Part shown: positions 17,616 through 28,284 of the stretch, piece after piece
Layout of the letters: every line of letters begins with the position of its first letter
How positions within the stretch are numbered: position 1 is the stretch's first letter
The notes under the pieces: model-generated
Seen by the model: the letters and a program-made list of their open reading frames with translations, nothing else
Database searches by the model: none
What the model was told of the DNA's origin: nothing
Made by a program: the position numbers and the translations under genes
Origin: Methanolobus zinderi
GTDB lineage: Archaea > Halobacteriota > Methanosarcinia > Methanosarcinales > Methanosarcinaceae
DNA: 64,000 bases
NCBI RefSeq assembly: GCF_013388255.1
Contig: NZ_CP058215.1
Span: forward strand, 1,860,001 to 1,924,000
Direction: 5' to 3'

Positions 17616-18839
17616 TTGAATCGGATAGAAGCGGAGAAATTATACGAGAACAGTGTCCGCATACTTAAAAATAATCAACACGAGAACGGAGGGTTCTATG
17701 CAAGTCCTCCCGGAACACGTTACCCCTTTATCTACCCGAGGGACCATTCAATAGCAATCCTTGGTTGCGTTTATGCAGGACTGATGGATGAAGCCAGAAA
17801 AGGACTGGAGTTTATACTTAACTCCCAGAAACCACTGGGGGAATTCTCTCAGAGATACGACATCGATGGTAATGATGCCAGTTATAAGGACCTGCAGATA
17901 GACGGTAACGGACTCGTACTATTTGTGCTCGGCAAGTATTTCCAGGCAACCGGCGGTTCGTTCTTTAAGGAAATGGCTGACACAGCCTTTGTAGAGAAAT
18001 ACTGGGAAACTATCGAAAAAGCCGTAAGCTTCATACTCCTTAACAAGAACGAAGAAGTTGACTTGATACACACGATCAACAGTATTCATGAATATCCCGC
18101 CTATGAGCATGGTTTTGAGATATACGCCAACTGTGCATGTTGTGCGGGAATATATGCCGCCGTCAGTATGGGAAAAGTTCTCGGAAAAGATGTTTCCGAG
18201 TGGGAAGAACAGGCAGATATTGTCAAGGAAGCAATACTCACCCGCCTGTACAGTCCCAGAAGACGTTCTTTCATCAAATGTATCCGTGTTAAGGATAAGA
18301 ACAGCAAACCTATCGGTTACGATCCTTTTGCCTCCACTGTACTTGATATCGATGCAGCGGAATATGCACCTGCCTACTTCGAACTGATCAAGGACAGTGA
18401 TGTGAAGATGATCACTACTGTGAAGCGTATACATAAACATCTATGGGACAAGGAAATAGGTGGACTGAACCGTTATCCTGAGTATTGGGGACGTAACAAT
18501 GGCGGTTACGGGCCATGGTGTCACTTCACATGTGAGCTTGCAAACCACTATATTGAGACCGATGACCAGGATCAGGCAGAAATGTATCTGGACTGGGTCG
18601 TGGATATGGCGCATAACTATACCCTCCCGGAACACATCTCAACCATCGAGAGATTCGAACTATGGCTTGAGGATTATACCAACGCCAAAATTCTAAGGGA
18701 TAGCAAGGTCAAGCTAATCGATGATGTAAGAAGTCATCCAAAGTGGAAGGACGGGCTTGCATATGTCACGATACCGCTTATATGGCCTCATGCAGAGTTC
18801 GTTATATCCTACAAGAAATACAGTGATAAGTTCCATTAA
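17616..18839 (+). CDS. GH15-like (glucoamylase family) glycoside hydrolase
   Basis: About 407 residues with the (alpha/alpha)6 barrel pattern of GH15 glucoamylases and trehalases: RYPFIYPRDHSIA near residue 40, GEFSQRYDIDG near 80, and an HEYPAYEHGFEIYAN block that would carry the general acid. A LPEHIS motif near residue 340 supplies the probable general base. It lacks the N-terminal super-beta-sandwich domain of classic archaeal glucoamylases, so it is short. TTG 17616 has a well-spaced GGAG site; GTG 17607 overlapping the previous stop is the alternative. Its place after gpgP suggests turnover of glucosylglycerate or of glycogen, an inference only. Confidence 0.75.
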   Translation: MNRIEAEKLYENSVRILKNNQHENGGFYASPPGTRYPFIYPRDHSIAILGCVYAGLMDEARKGLEFILNSQKPLGEFSQRYDIDGNDASYKDLQIDGNGLVLFVLGKYFQATGGSFFKEMADTAFVEKYWETIEKAVSFILLNKNEEVDLIHTINSIHEYPAYEHGFEIYANCACCAGIYAAVSMGKVLGKDVSEWEEQADIVKEAILTRLYSPRRRSFIKCIRVKDKNSKPIGYDPFASTVLDIDAAEYAPAYFELIKDSDVKMITTVKRIHKHLWDKEIGGLNRYPEYWGRNNGGYGPWCHFTCELANHYIETDDQDQAEMYLDWVVDMAHNYTLPEHISTIERFELWLEDYTNAKILRDSKVKLIDDVRSHPKWKDGLAYVTIPLIWPHAEFVISYKKYSDKFH

Positions 18840-18871
18840 ACGGAATTAGAAAAACAAGAAAACAAGAATAG

Positions 18872-18899
18872 ATGTGTGACATGTATCCATGCCACACAT
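18872..18899. terminator. Hairpin between convergent GH15 and trpB2
   Basis: A 12-bp stem with one mismatch (ATGTGTGACATG / CATGCCACACAT, loop TATC), followed by AGATTTTAATTTTT. It lies between convergent genes and could terminate both. Confidence 0.6.
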
Positions 18900-18933
18900 A
18901 GATTTTAATTTTTAATCTCAATTGTTCAAGTTC

Positions 18934-20232
18934 TCAGTCATTACTGAGCTCGCCTGAGAAGTACTTGTCATATGAACTCATGTCGAAATGTCCATGACCG
19001 CTCAGGTTGAAAAGTATTGTTTTCTCCTCACCTGTCTGCTTGCACTTGAGAGCTTCATCAATAGCACATTTGATTGCATGTGATGACTCGGGAGCCGGTG
19101 CTATTCCCTCACTGCGTGCAAATTTCACCGCAGCATCGAATACTTCCACCTGATGATAGGAGGTCGCTTCCATGATGCCGTCTGCAACGAGTTTACTGAC
19201 AATTGGTGAGGCTCCATGATATCTCAGACCGCCTGCATGGATTGCCGGTGGTATGAACTCTGAACCAAGAGTGTACATCTTAAGCAGAGGTGTCATCTGT
19301 GCCATGTCGCCGAAGTCATACTTGAACTCTCCTGAGGTCAGGGTTGGACATGCGGAAGGCTCTACTGCTATGAATCTGGTGTTGGTCTTGCCTGCAATGT
19401 TGTCCCTGATATACGGCAGGCTCACACCTGCAAGGTTACTTCCACCACCACAACATCCAATAACGATGTCAGGGTAATCCTCGGTCTTATCGAACTGTGC
19501 CTGGGTCTCAAGACCTACAACGGTCTGGTGCAGACTGGTATGGTTGAGTACACTTCCAAGTGCATACCTTGTATTGTCATTGAGAGCAGCTTCCTCAAGT
19601 GCCTCACTTATCGCAATACCAAGACTACCTGTTGTTTCGGGGTACATCTCGAGTACCTTTCTTCCGAACTGCGTCTCTGTGCTCGGGGAAGGTATAACGT
19701 TTGCTCCCCAGAGGTTGATAAGGGACTTACGGTATGGTTTCTGGTAGAAGCTTGAACGTACCATGTAAACCTTACATTCGATGTCGAAATAGTTACAGCA
19801 GAGTGATAATGCACTACCCCACTGACCCGCACCGGTCTCGGTGGTGATCCTTTCGGTGCCTTCCTTCATATTGTAGTATGCCTGTGCAATGGCAGTGTTT
19901 GGCTTGTGGCTTCCCGCAGGACTGACACTCTCGTTCTTATAATATATCTTTGCAGGTGTGCCCAGAGCCTTTTCAAGCCTGTGTGCCCTGTAAAGAGGTG
20001 ATGGTCTCCAGAGAGTGTATATTTCCCTGATCTCCTCAGGAATGTCAATATACCTCTCAGAGCTTATCTCCTGCTGAATGAGCTCCTTTGCAAATATAGG
20101 CTCAAGGTCCTTTGGATTCATTGGCTCATTGGTTGCAGGATTGAGTGGTGGCTCCACAGGAAGGTCAGCAAGGATGTTATACCACTGTTTTGGCATTTCG
20201 TTTTCATCGAGTAGTATTTTTGTATGGTCCAT
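18934..20232 (-). CDS. trpB: TrpB2-type tryptophan synthase beta chain
   Basis: PLP enzyme that condenses indole with serine to make tryptophan. The 432-residue length, the [12 protein letters not shown] start and the [16 protein letters not shown]-like region mark the TrpB2 subfamily (trpEb_2), which does not need the TrpA partner. The PLP lysine is K110 in [15 protein letters not shown] binds the cofactor phosphate, and the C-terminus has LSGHGHFD. I chose the ATG with a GAGGTATA site; 39 residues further upstream are open but unlikely. It is solitary, with no trpA nearby, so it may salvage indole. Confidence 0.93.
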   Translation of the reverse strand: MDHTKILLDENEMPKQWYNILADLPVEPPLNPATNEPMNPKDLEPIFAKELIQQEISSERYIDIPEEIREIYTLWRPSPLYRAHRLEKALGTPAKIYYKNESVSPAGSHKPNTAIAQAYYNMKEGTERITTETGAGQWGSALSLCCNYFDIECKVYMVRSSFYQKPYRKSLINLWGANVIPSPSTETQFGRKVLEMYPETTGSLGIAISEALEEAALNDNTRYALGSVLNHTSLHQTVVGLETQAQFDKTEDYPDIVIGCCGGGSNLAGVSLPYIRDNIAGKTNTRFIAVEPSACPTLTSGEFKYDFGDMAQMTPLLKMYTLGSEFIPPAIHAGGLRYHGASPIVSKLVADGIMEATSYHQVEVFDAAVKFARSEGIAPAPESSHAIKCAIDEALKCKQTGEEKTILFNLSGHGHFDMSSYDKYFSGELSND

Positions 20233-20419
20233 GATTATACCTCTGTAAAAAAGTGAATCAATGATGTATAACTGAGTACATTGGAGGGGGTATTTAATGT
20301 TTTTGATTTTTGAGATACAGGTAAGTCTAACTTCATATTGACAGTTCAAAAGTCAAAAAGGAAAAACATGTGCATAAAATTGATTGTTAAGAAAAAAGTG
20401 ATTAATGGATTCATAGAAA

Positions 20420-21031
20420 TTACTTTTTCCTCAGGGCAACAACTAAAGTCAGAGCAAAAATAGTACACAACACTGTAAATGCAGGAGTTGTAGGAGAACT
20501 GCTTTCGTTAGATGAAGCTTCTGAGGCTGTGACTTCTGTAGCCTCTGGATCATCGTAGTATTCGTTGGAAATGGTGACGTAGGCGGCGGTGAATCTACCA
20601 CTGGCAATTGTTCTTTTGGTTTCCAAATCCGTAAGTTGATAGTAAAAATCAATTGGCGCACTACCACCAGCCCACTCTTCATTTGGAGCCACAGTCCATT
20701 CAAAAACTCTTGTTTCATTCGCTTCTATAGTTCCACGAGTACCAGTTCCCAGACTTGATGTTGGCCCTTCTAGTATGTCAAAGTCATCATTACCAATAGA
20801 CAATAACTTCGCAGACAAGTAATTTTTTCTGTAACAAGTCACTTCAAACCTAAGAGTAAAGGGTTCACCTATTTTTACTAGCGGTTTTGGAGTTTCTGGA
20901 GAATCGGAATCTGTGACCAAATGACCATTATAATAGTATTCAATATTTCCAAAGGGGCTTTTTGATGATGCAGGCGATGAAAACATCGCTAATAAACACA
21001 CAATATATACTAAATAAATTTTACAACTCAT
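20420..21031 (-). CDS. Sarcinarray family surface protein
   Basis: A 203-residue exported protein. It has a hydrophobic signal (about residues 5-22), a body with KIGEPFTLRFEVTCY, EWTVAPNEEWAGG and PIDFYYQL, and a Ser/Thr/Glu-rich stretch near 165-180. A C-terminal hydrophobic segment ends in RKK. This matches my memory of the sarcinarray (MAST domain) family of Methanosarcinales, whose C-terminal tripartite signal resembles those processed by archaeosortases. The mature domain should be displayed on the cell surface. It starts nine bases after the large bitopic protein gene and has a GAGGGAA site, so the two are one operon. Confidence 0.75.
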   Translation of the reverse strand: MSCKIYLVYIVCLLAMFSSPASSKSPFGNIEYYYNGHLVTDSDSPETPKPLVKIGEPFTLRFEVTCYRKNYLSAKLLSIGNDDFDILEGPTSSLGTGTRGTIEANETRVFEWTVAPNEEWAGGSAPIDFYYQLTDLETKRTIASGRFTAAYVTISNEYYDDPEATEVTASEASSNESSSPTTPAFTVLCTIFALTLVVALRKK

Positions 21032-21040
21032 ACATTTCCC

Positions 21041-24000
21041 TCAAAATTGCGATTCAAAATCATCATAAAAAATAGATTTTTCATCCCTATCTCCTACTTT
21101 ATCTCCAACACCTTTTGGACCAGGGCCCACAATTGTAGCAGCATAACCTGAGAATTTAAATTCGATAGGATGGTTGTCCCCCAAATAAATAGGAGATCCA
21201 ATGTTATCATTTTTTGTTGGATGAAAAATTTCCTCATCTTTGCGAACATAAACCTGTGCATTATGTCCAAAATAAGGATTGAACATGCACTCATTATCGT
21301 TATCAATAACTTCAAACTCTCTGTATGCACCCTTGACATCATACTCCCACACATTCACAGTACACACCCAATGAGGAGGAATAACCGGAAGACCACATGG
21401 CACAAGTTTCATGGACTTCTGCAACCTTTTCTCAATCTTCTCAGCAAATTCACCTGTCAGTTTTTCTGAAGATTCGTCCAGTTTTTTCTCTAACTCACTG
21501 TTGATGTTTGCAAAACACTCATCAATTACTTCCTGACAGTCCTGTATGGCTACACATACTCCATCTGCAACACCTATACGCATGTCTGCTTCCAGACGGT
21601 ATAGAGCTACTTCGGTCTCATCAGATGATGCTGCACTGTTACTACTTACCTCATCACTAACCCTGGAAAATATCTCTTCCTGAAGAGTGTTGTTGGCAGT
21701 CATGTTCACAAGTTCAGCATCGGAAAGAGAATTAAGATAGTTGCTAGTTATCTCTGTTACATCAGATTCACTGATTAACGTTCTTAGAACCGGGTCTTTT
21801 GCAACTTCAACTGCTATAGCCTTCGGAACCTGTTCTCTTATGCTGTCACTGTATGCATCCATCATTTTGGTGCGGTTCTCTTCAATGAATGTAGTATCTG
21901 TTGACACGCCGTTCATTGCAAGCCCTACACTATTACTTTCGACATCTTCAAGCAGAGAATCGATCTCTGCGTTTGCTTCTGCAAGACTCTGGCTCATTGA
22001 CTGGGAAACAGCATCCTTCAAAGGTGATGAGGCAGCCTCTAACATTCCTGCAATATCATCACCTATTCCCGTAGAGAAAACACAGACATTGCGTACGCCT
22101 AATGGATAAATTGTAGCTCCTGAAAATTCATCAGTCCACTCATACTGGCTCTGCATATCAAAATCCGGGTCATGGTAGAGATAATCGGGATACTGATCCA
22201 CCAGAAGTGTCATGTTCTCGGTCCAGTTGTACTTGCTCTGGGGCTCACCGGTGATTTCCATAGTCTCTATGATGCCCACCTCGTTGGCAAGGGCTGTGGA
22301 TGCTTTTTCCATCGCAGGGTTGTTGAAGATTATATCAGTGGAGACCGCATTCTTCACAAGATCAAGGAGAGAGTGCCCCTGCTCGTTGGAGAAGGAATTA
22401 TCGATGTAGCTCTCAAACGAACCTTCTACGTTCTTGTTCCTTTCCTCAAGCTCTATGAGCAGGCGGTCGTAAGCTTCATTCTTTGCTATGAGACGGCAGG
22501 CATCACTGCTCGTGTTATACTGTCCTGCGTTCATGTATTGTGACTCATCGATGAATGAATCGCGTTTTGTTCCGCCTGCCATCTCTGTGGCGAGGTCCAG
22601 TGATGCTTCCTTGATGAGCGTGGTCGGGTTCTTACCAAGGTTCTTGCCGAGCAAGGAGACGTCCCTTGTGGGATTGTCTTCGTTGATGGCAGCGAACATG
22701 TTCTCCATTTCCTGTGTCATGTTCTTGTGAAGCCAGTAGGGAACATCGCAGTAGACCTTTTCAGTTGAGAGGTTCTTTCCATCTGGATACAAAAGATGAT
22801 GTTTCTCTATGCTGTATATATCTACAAACTCATCACGATAATTATCAGCTGCATCACTGCAGTCTTTATCTTCTCTGGGAATACCATCTACTATGACTGT
22901 TGTTTTTCTATAATCATTGGCACTGCCGGAATCATGAGAATTGATTCCTGTGTAACCTCCTGATGGCAGAACCTGATGATAGACAATACTTATGTTCTCG
23001 CTTTCCGTTTGGGTATGAGAAACAGAAACAATATTTTCAAGAGGCTCATTCTTAAGTGAACCGGAAGAATCACCGGAATAAAAATTCCAGCTTCCCGTAC
23101 CATCGACACCGGGACTGTAGGTTTTGTAAGACCAGTGATAATTATAATTAATATTCCAGCGGGTTTTAACTTTGAACTTTAAATTGTATTTAACCTGCCA
23201 GTCAAATGAGTGGTTTTCCTTTGAAAGATAACCATCTACCCGTTCAGAATCGATCAAACTGTCATTCCCAAGATACTTATAAGTGACATCCACTCCTTCA
23301 CAGACTACATCAGTAGACACATGCTCCACTTGCACGGAAGTGAAATACCATTTGTGTGATGAGGCATCGATATTGACTTCATGATTTACATTTAACGTAC
23401 CTGCAAAGTTATAATCCGGTGTCAGAGCACATGTATGTGAAATAATGACTGGATAGTGCCCTTTCCACTTGACATCTTTACCGTCTTTCGACTCTCCTGT
23501 CTCATACGAAACAGAATCATAACTGGTGGGGCCTACCTGTAAATTGTAAGGAGTTATTTCGTTAAAACCATCCCTGAAAACCTGACCCTGTATAGTTCCA
23601 CTATAGACATCATTAGTCACATCATGTATCAGGTCCGGATATGCATCATCTGTCCAGACATCGACATCGTTGTAGACCCAGTTACTGTAAACCTCATCTG
23701 TGAAATTGGAGACCGAGACGACTATCCGGGAATTGTTCTCAACTTCTTCTATGCTGGTGTTCGCATCCATCATGGACTCGTTGATCCCGTCTGAAACACT
23801 CATATTGAATGTGTCACCATCTGACAGGTTATCATAGGTGGTGCTCAGGTTGCTTCCCTTTTTCTCCTCATAGGAACTTGTGTCCTGTTTGATATCATTG
23901 TAGAGCACCTTTCCGCTGTAATAGGTAGTATATGTGAGAGCCCATGGGTCCACGGAATCGAAGACTCGTTTCTGGGTATAGAGTGTACCTGCGTTCACCG

Positions 24001-25099
24001 AGGAAGTGAGCGAGGGTCCTGTAACGATGTTAAGAGGACCATTCAGGTAGTGCTGCCACGGGCCATAGGTGAATGTTCTGATATTGGTTGCTCCGAGCAC
24101 GATATCCGATGTTGTGCCACTGCTTAAGGCCCGCTCGTACTCGGATGTCAGCTCTGCAAGCAGGGGTTCCCTGGAAGTTATCACCGTCGACACATCCATG
24201 CTGCGGTTGTAACTTTCACCTGTACTCAGGTCAACAAGCGTATAGTTCAGGTTATCAATGGACATAGTATAGTAGAGAATATAATCCGTGTCATCACCTG
24301 CAGAACGCTCGATCTCACGCTTCAACGTGCCGTTGATAGTACCAATCTTAATTCTGGAAGCGGATATGTTCTGCTCCACATTTATCGCATAGTTATTGAA
24401 AGTATGCAGATTCCCCTGATAATTATCCTCTAGGAATTCATTGAAGTGTGAAGCTGCAATATCCTTCAGTGGATTGCTGCCTACATGGAACCAGTTGGTG
24501 GCCTTGGTCTCATCCCCATACATGAAGATTAGGTAAGCATACCCATCCTCTGCATTCTCTGGTATGGTTATCTCTTCTTCGAACTTTGAACTGGTCCAGA
24601 AAGAATGTGATTCATCATAGGAGATATTCTGGTACTCTATCCCTGAAGGACCCTTCACGATCAAAGCCCGTGGTTTGTCGGCAAACACGCAGTATATGGC
24701 TTCAAAGACATTGGAAGGCAATTTCACATCAACAACTAAACTGCTTCCTGGCTCAACATCCCTTGTAGCAGGATCAGCAGAGAAACCATCATCACCCCAT
24801 TCCTCATAGGCTGCGTCTTCAGACTTGATAACAGGATGTTCTCCCTGCCATTGCAAGGCTTCCATACCTGCATAGTTCAGACATCTTGAAAGATCGGCAG
24901 CAGCCATATCGGCGGCTGTTTTTCCCATATCGGTGCCATCTGTCTCGTATATGGTCTCTGCAAGCTCATAATCGGTTTTTGCCATATTGAAAGAAACAAA
25001 GACAGAGGACAGAAGTACGAAGACTCCGATCACCGCAAAAGGAATATAGGCTCTGGTATCCTGAAAAAATGAAGCTGTTGTTTTTCCTTTTCCGGGCAT
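21041..25099 (-). CDS. Large bitopic surface protein (~1350 residues)
   Basis: Short cytoplasmic N-terminus, one transmembrane helix near residues 18-39 (AYIPFAVIGVFVLLSSVFVS), then about 1300 residues predicted outside the cell and rich in N-x-S/T sequons. The central third is beta-rich and Trp/Tyr-rich. The region near 1000-1250 is helical with many Ser/Asn/Glu residues, possibly coiled coil. There is no C-terminal anchor. The N-terminal pattern recalls the large DUF7286-type proteins of haloarchaeal pilus-like clusters, a similarity from memory only. The start is probably ATG 25099 (AAGG site), with ATG 25108 possible. It is divergent from hisS and co-transcribed with the sarcinarray gene. 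Function unknown. Confidence 0.8.
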   Translation of the reverse strand: MPGKGKTTASFFQDTRAYIPFAVIGVFVLLSSVFVSFNMAKTDYELAETIYETDGTDMGKTAADMAAADLSRCLNYAGMEALQWQGEHPVIKSEDAAYEEWGDDGFSADPATRDVEPGSSLVVDVKLPSNVFEAIYCVFADKPRALIVKGPSGIEYQNISYDESHSFWTSSKFEEEITIPENAEDGYAYLIFMYGDETKATNWFHVGSNPLKDIAASHFNEFLEDNYQGNLHTFNNYAINVEQNISASRIKIGTINGTLKREIERSAGDDTDYILYYTMSIDNLNYTLVDLSTGESYNRSMDVSTVITSREPLLAELTSEYERALSSGTTSDIVLGATNIRTFTYGPWQHYLNGPLNIVTGPSLTSSVNAGTLYTQKRVFDSVDPWALTYTTYYSGKVLYNDIKQDTSSYEEKKGSNLSTTYDNLSDGDTFNMSVSDGINESMMDANTSIEEVENNSRIVVSVSNFTDEVYSNWVYNDVDVWTDDAYPDLIHDVTNDVYSGTIQGQVFRDGFNEITPYNLQVGPTSYDSVSYETGESKDGKDVKWKGHYPVIISHTCALTPDYNFAGTLNVNHEVNIDASSHKWYFTSVQVEHVSTDVVCEGVDVTYKYLGNDSLIDSERVDGYLSKENHSFDWQVKYNLKFKVKTRWNINYNYHWSYKTYSPGVDGTGSWNFYSGDSSGSLKNEPLENIVSVSHTQTESENISIVYHQVLPSGGYTGINSHDSGSANDYRKTTVIVDGIPREDKDCSDAADNYRDEFVDIYSIEKHHLLYPDGKNLSTEKVYCDVPYWLHKNMTQEMENMFAAINEDNPTRDVSLLGKNLGKNPTTLIKEASLDLATEMAGGTKRDSFIDESQYMNAGQYNTSSDACRLIAKNEAYDRLLIELEERNKNVEGSFESYIDNSFSNEQGHSLLDLVKNAVSTDIIFNNPAMEKASTALANEVGIIETMEITGEPQSKYNWTENMTLLVDQYPDYLYHDPDFDMQSQYEWTDEFSGATIYPLGVRNVCVFSTGIGDDIAGMLEAASSPLKDAVSQSMSQSLAEANAEIDSLLEDVESNSVGLAMNGVSTDTTFIEENRTKMMDAYSDSIREQVPKAIAVEVAKDPVLRTLISESDVTEITSNYLNSLSDAELVNMTANNTLQEEIFSRVSDEVSSNSAASSDETEVALYRLEADMRIGVADGVCVAIQDCQEVIDECFANINSELEKKLDESSEKLTGEFAEKIEKRLQKSMKLVPCGLPVIPPHWVCTVNVWEYDVKGAYREFEVIDNDNECMFNPYFGHNAQVYVRKDEEIFHPTKNDNIGSPIYLGDNHPIEFKFSGYAATIVGPGPKGVGDKVGDRDEKSIFYDDFESQF

Positions 25100-25382
25100 C
25101 ACGATCATACCTTTTTACTTAATTAAGTTTTGAAGGAGTCAGGGAAAGAGAATATTTAAACATTGTTATTTTGTTCTAATATTAAACAAAAAAATAAAAA
25201 TAAGATATAAACAAGCTGTGATGATTTAATAAATATGTCAGCGAAAAACTATCAACGAATATACTGATGGAAACAGAACTAATCGAAAATCTAAAATAGG
25301 CCACCTTATACTATCCAAGCAAAACTGTGAATGTATCATAATTATCAAGAATCCAATAATTATTCTATCAGGTTGATCTATA

Positions 25383-26615
25383 ATGAAGATAAGCAGGCCA
25401 CGTGGCACAAGGGATTTCCTTCCGGAAGATACCAGGCGAAGAAGGAATGTAGAGAACATATTGCGCAATGTCGTCAGGAACTGGGGATTTTCAGAGATAA
25501 TCACTCCAACCTTTGAGAAGCTGGATCTCTTTACCTTAAAGTCAGGAGAAGGGATTGTAGGAGAGCTCTATAATTTCACAGACAAAGGAGATAGGGAGAT
25601 GACCTTGCGTCCGGAACTCACGGCTCCTGTAATGAGGATGTATGTCAATGAGATGCAGGCAAACCAGCGGCCTCTCAAACTTTTCTATTTCGAGAACTGT
25701 TTCAGGTATGAACGGCCGCAAAAGGGTCGCTTCAGGGAATTCTGGCAGTTCGGCGTGGAGCTGATCGGCAGCAATAAACCAGATGCAGATGCGGAAGTAA
25801 TAGCCCTTGCAAGCGAGATGCTCAGTGCAGTAGGCATTAAAGGTAGTCTTCATGTGAACCATCTTGGTGTGATCAGAAATCTTCTGAGCATCCTCGAACC
25901 CGAGCATCAAAGCAAAATAATGAGACTTGTGGACAAGAAAGATGACACCGGACTTGTGGACTACCTGGAAGACATAGACGCTCCCGGGCATCTGCGTCTT
26001 GAACTCATGGAACTGATATCCCTTACAGGAGATGAAGCCATTGAAAGGGCACGCCAGATTGTAGGAGACATACCCGAACTCGATGAATACCAGGAACTAC
26101 TGGACCTGCTCGATGCCTACGGTGTGGAATATATCATAGACTTCGGCATTGCAAGAGGTCTGGATTACTATACAGGAATGGTCTTCGAGATTTATGCAGA
26201 GGGTCTCGGTGCACAGAACCAGGTCTGTGGAGGCGGATCCTACCAGCTCATCAAACTATTCGGAGGAGGAGACGTTCCATCCACAGGTTTCGGGCTTGGT
26301 TTTGACAGGATAATGGAAGTATGTGAAATCGAGCCGGATGATGAAAAGCCGGTTGTTATCATAGCCAAGGATTCTACACGTCTGGAAGCAGTCAAAGTTG
26401 CCACCAGATTACGTGAGCATATGCCTGTGTATGTTGACCTGATGAAACGAAACTTCAAAGCCCAATTCTCCTATGCGAACAATATCGGTGCCCACCATGT
26501 AGTGATAATCGGCGAGAATGAAGTAGAGGCCGGAAAAGTGACCCTCAAGGATATGGACAGTGGTGAACAGGAGCTTCTGGAACTCGAAGAAGTCATACAG
26601 AGAATAGGCAACTGA
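25383..26615 (+). CDS. hisS: Histidyl-tRNA synthetase
   Basis: Class II synthetase charging tRNA-His, 410 residues. Visible family features are the N-terminal [16 protein letters not shown], motif 2 ([16 protein letters not shown]), the histidine-specific [15 protein letters not shown] and motif 3 ([11 protein letters not shown]). The C-terminal anticodon-binding domain begins near 325 (KPVVIIAKD). It stands divergent from the large surface protein gene and only ten bases before the first of four small membrane-protein genes, so a housekeeping enzyme shares a transcript with a surface-protein set. Confidence 0.97.
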   Translation: MKISRPRGTRDFLPEDTRRRRNVENILRNVVRNWGFSEIITPTFEKLDLFTLKSGEGIVGELYNFTDKGDREMTLRPELTAPVMRMYVNEMQANQRPLKLFYFENCFRYERPQKGRFREFWQFGVELIGSNKPDADAEVIALASEMLSAVGIKGSLHVNHLGVIRNLLSILEPEHQSKIMRLVDKKDDTGLVDYLEDIDAPGHLRLELMELISLTGDEAIERARQIVGDIPELDEYQELLDLLDAYGVEYIIDFGIARGLDYYTGMVFEIYAEGLGAQNQVCGGGSYQLIKLFGGGDVPSTGFGLGFDRIMEVCEIEPDDEKPVVIIAKDSTRLEAVKVATRLREHMPVYVDLMKRNFKAQFSYANNIGAHHVVIIGENEVEAGKVTLKDMDSGEQELLELEEVIQRIGN

Positions 26616-26625
26616 GCAGGATAAA

Positions 26626-27126
26626 ATGGTGCAGGGCCAGAAGAAAAATATTCGAGACAATATTATTTGTGATGAGCAGGCTGCGGATGCCCTGCCAATG
26701 AGATTCACAGCCGCCGCCATCATACTTCTTGTTCTTACTTTCCTTTCAGGAACAGCCTTTTCCGGTATCATGGAAAAAAAGAGCCTCCATGATGCTGAAG
26801 CGGTGGTTTCGACCATCGAATCGAATGCTGAAATGATTTCCGCAAACGGTGCGGGCAACCGGATCACACTCGATATAGACGTACCTGAAAAGGTGACTCT
26901 GGTATTGGGCGCAGTTCCGGGCAGGGAAGATAAATGGCCCGGAGATGCACGGAACTATTATATAATAACCGACAGCAAGCAATTAATGGGAGAATCCCCG
27001 GCTGCGTATTCCAATGAGTATCTTAACGGCACGGCAGTCTTTGGTCCAGGAAATCACAGGATCGTTTTAGAAAGTGTTAAAAGGACCACTGACAATAGAA
27101 TTTTTGTGAAGATATATGAAAATTAG
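26626..27126 (+). CDS. Small bitopic membrane protein A, hisS downstream
   Basis: 166 residues: a charged N-terminus (1-26), one transmembrane helix (about 27-48, TAAAIILLVLTFLSGTAF), then a short helix rich in Asp/Glu/Ala and a small beta domain predicted outside (DIDVPEKVTLVLG). The helix followed by an amphipathic stretch (AEAVVSTIESNAEMI) is the layout of pilin-like proteins, though no class III prepilin cleavage motif is evident. It is ten bases after hisS and overlaps the next gene by 11 bases. Unknown family to me; possibly one of the DUF728x group. Confidence 0.75.
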   Translation: MVQGQKKNIRDNIICDEQAADALPMRFTAAAIILLVLTFLSGTAFSGIMEKKSLHDAEAVVSTIESNAEMISANGAGNRITLDIDVPEKVTLVLGAVPGREDKWPGDARNYYIITDSKQLMGESPAAYSNEYLNGTAVFGPGNHRIVLESVKRTTDNRIFVKIYEN

Positions 27127-27778
27127 AGAGAAGAACACAATTTTATCGTGCAATAGTCTTCCATACAACAATTTTCAATACTTCAGAAATAATGACAGAG
27201 CATGGATCGACCTGATCCTTTCAAAGACTGCCCTGATCTTTGCAAGCATCATCATACTGGCTGCACTTTATCACCTGAGCGCAGATTTCCAGCAGGCTGA
27301 TAAACAAAGGCAACTTGACGCAATCGCGCAGGACTTCAGATCTGCAATCGATTCGGCAGGTCAGAGCCCCCATGGCACATCATCTTCAAATATCAGTTAT
27401 TCTTTTGACGCTTACGGACCGGAAGGACAGTTCACCGGCCAGCTGGATGCATGGGTATCGGGTGAATATGTAGGCATTTCATATGGAGAGAACAACAGAA
27501 CCATATATGCCGTAAAACCGCTTACTTACAAAACTCTGCCATACAATGAAACTATAATGCGTAACAAACTTCTTAACCGATTTTCAGCCAGCGGAGAATT
27601 GGCAGATCCCATAGTATCACCATTCAATTACCTGAATGTTTCAGACTTTCTCACAACTCTCGGAACAAAAGAAAAAAATTTAAATACAAGCACAAAAGTT
27701 CACATTGTTAAGACATTGATACATGTCCAAAATGGAACAGAGGTCAGAGAACTTGAGTATGTGCTTGTTTATCAATAA
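27116..27778 (+). CDS. Small bitopic membrane protein B
   Basis: 220 residues: about 30 hydrophilic residues, one transmembrane helix (about 32-54, SKTALIFASIIILAALYHL), an amphipathic helix with QQADKQRQLDAIAQDF, then an extracellular domain with several N-x-S/T sites. The same layout as its neighbours suggests subunits of one envelope structure. It overlaps the gene before it (11 bases) and the gene after it, so translation is coupled. No cleavage motif or catalytic residues seen. Function unknown. Confidence 0.75.
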   Translation: MKIREKNTILSCNSLPYNNFQYFRNNDRAWIDLILSKTALIFASIIILAALYHLSADFQQADKQRQLDAIAQDFRSAIDSAGQSPHGTSSSNISYSFDAYGPEGQFTGQLDAWVSGEYVGISYGENNRTIYAVKPLTYKTLPYNETIMRNKLLNRFSASGELADPIVSPFNYLNVSDFLTTLGTKEKNLNTSTKVHIVKTLIHVQNGTEVRELEYVLVYQ

Positions 27779-28259
27779 CGATGACGCCTTTCTGGAACCA
27801 CACAACGACATAATATCAACAGCTCTGGTCGTTATCGGGTTTGTCGTGTTTGCGGCCATTGTTTCACAGACGTACCTCACCTTTGATGACAACTCGTATG
27901 CACTTGAGAACTACAAACAGGCTTCCATGATAGCAAAAGACATAGCAGAGTATCCCGGGATACAGGGAAGCCGTACAGACCTTATTTCCGCAGATGCACT
28001 GGATCATATATGTGTTCCGGTAAAAGATCATCAAATGCATGAGATGTTCTTCCAGCGTTTTTCCTCAAATCTTGATTTTTATGTAGAGGTTGCTACCAAT
28101 GATGGAAACTACCAATGGACAATTCAACAAGGCAGCAGTGGAAGCAGTCATCGGGACATAATTGCAGCATCCGTTCCTGTGGTAATCGAACTTGGCAATA
28201 GTGCCAACTGCGTACCCGGCACTCTCACAGTAAGGATGTGGAAGAACAGCTGGATATAA
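27759..28259 (+). CDS. Small bitopic membrane protein C
   Basis: About 166 residues from ATG 27759; an upstream ATG at 27723 would add 12 and lengthen the overlap with gene B. Neither has a good ribosome-binding site. A single transmembrane helix (IISTALVVIGFVVFAAIVSQTY) is followed by a domain with EYPGIQGSRTDLIS and a beta-rich end. Cysteines are present in the external part, in HICVPV and ANCVPG, which could form a disulfide. Same layout and operon as genes A, B and D. Function unknown. Confidence 0.7.
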   Translation: MCLFINNDDAFLEPHNDIISTALVVIGFVVFAAIVSQTYLTFDDNSYALENYKQASMIAKDIAEYPGIQGSRTDLISADALDHICVPVKDHQMHEMFFQRFSSNLDFYVEVATNDGNYQWTIQQGSSGSSHRDIIAASVPVVIELGNSANCVPGTLTVRMWKNSWI

Positions 28260-28284
28260 CTATAAGAGAAAAGAGGAAATTTAA

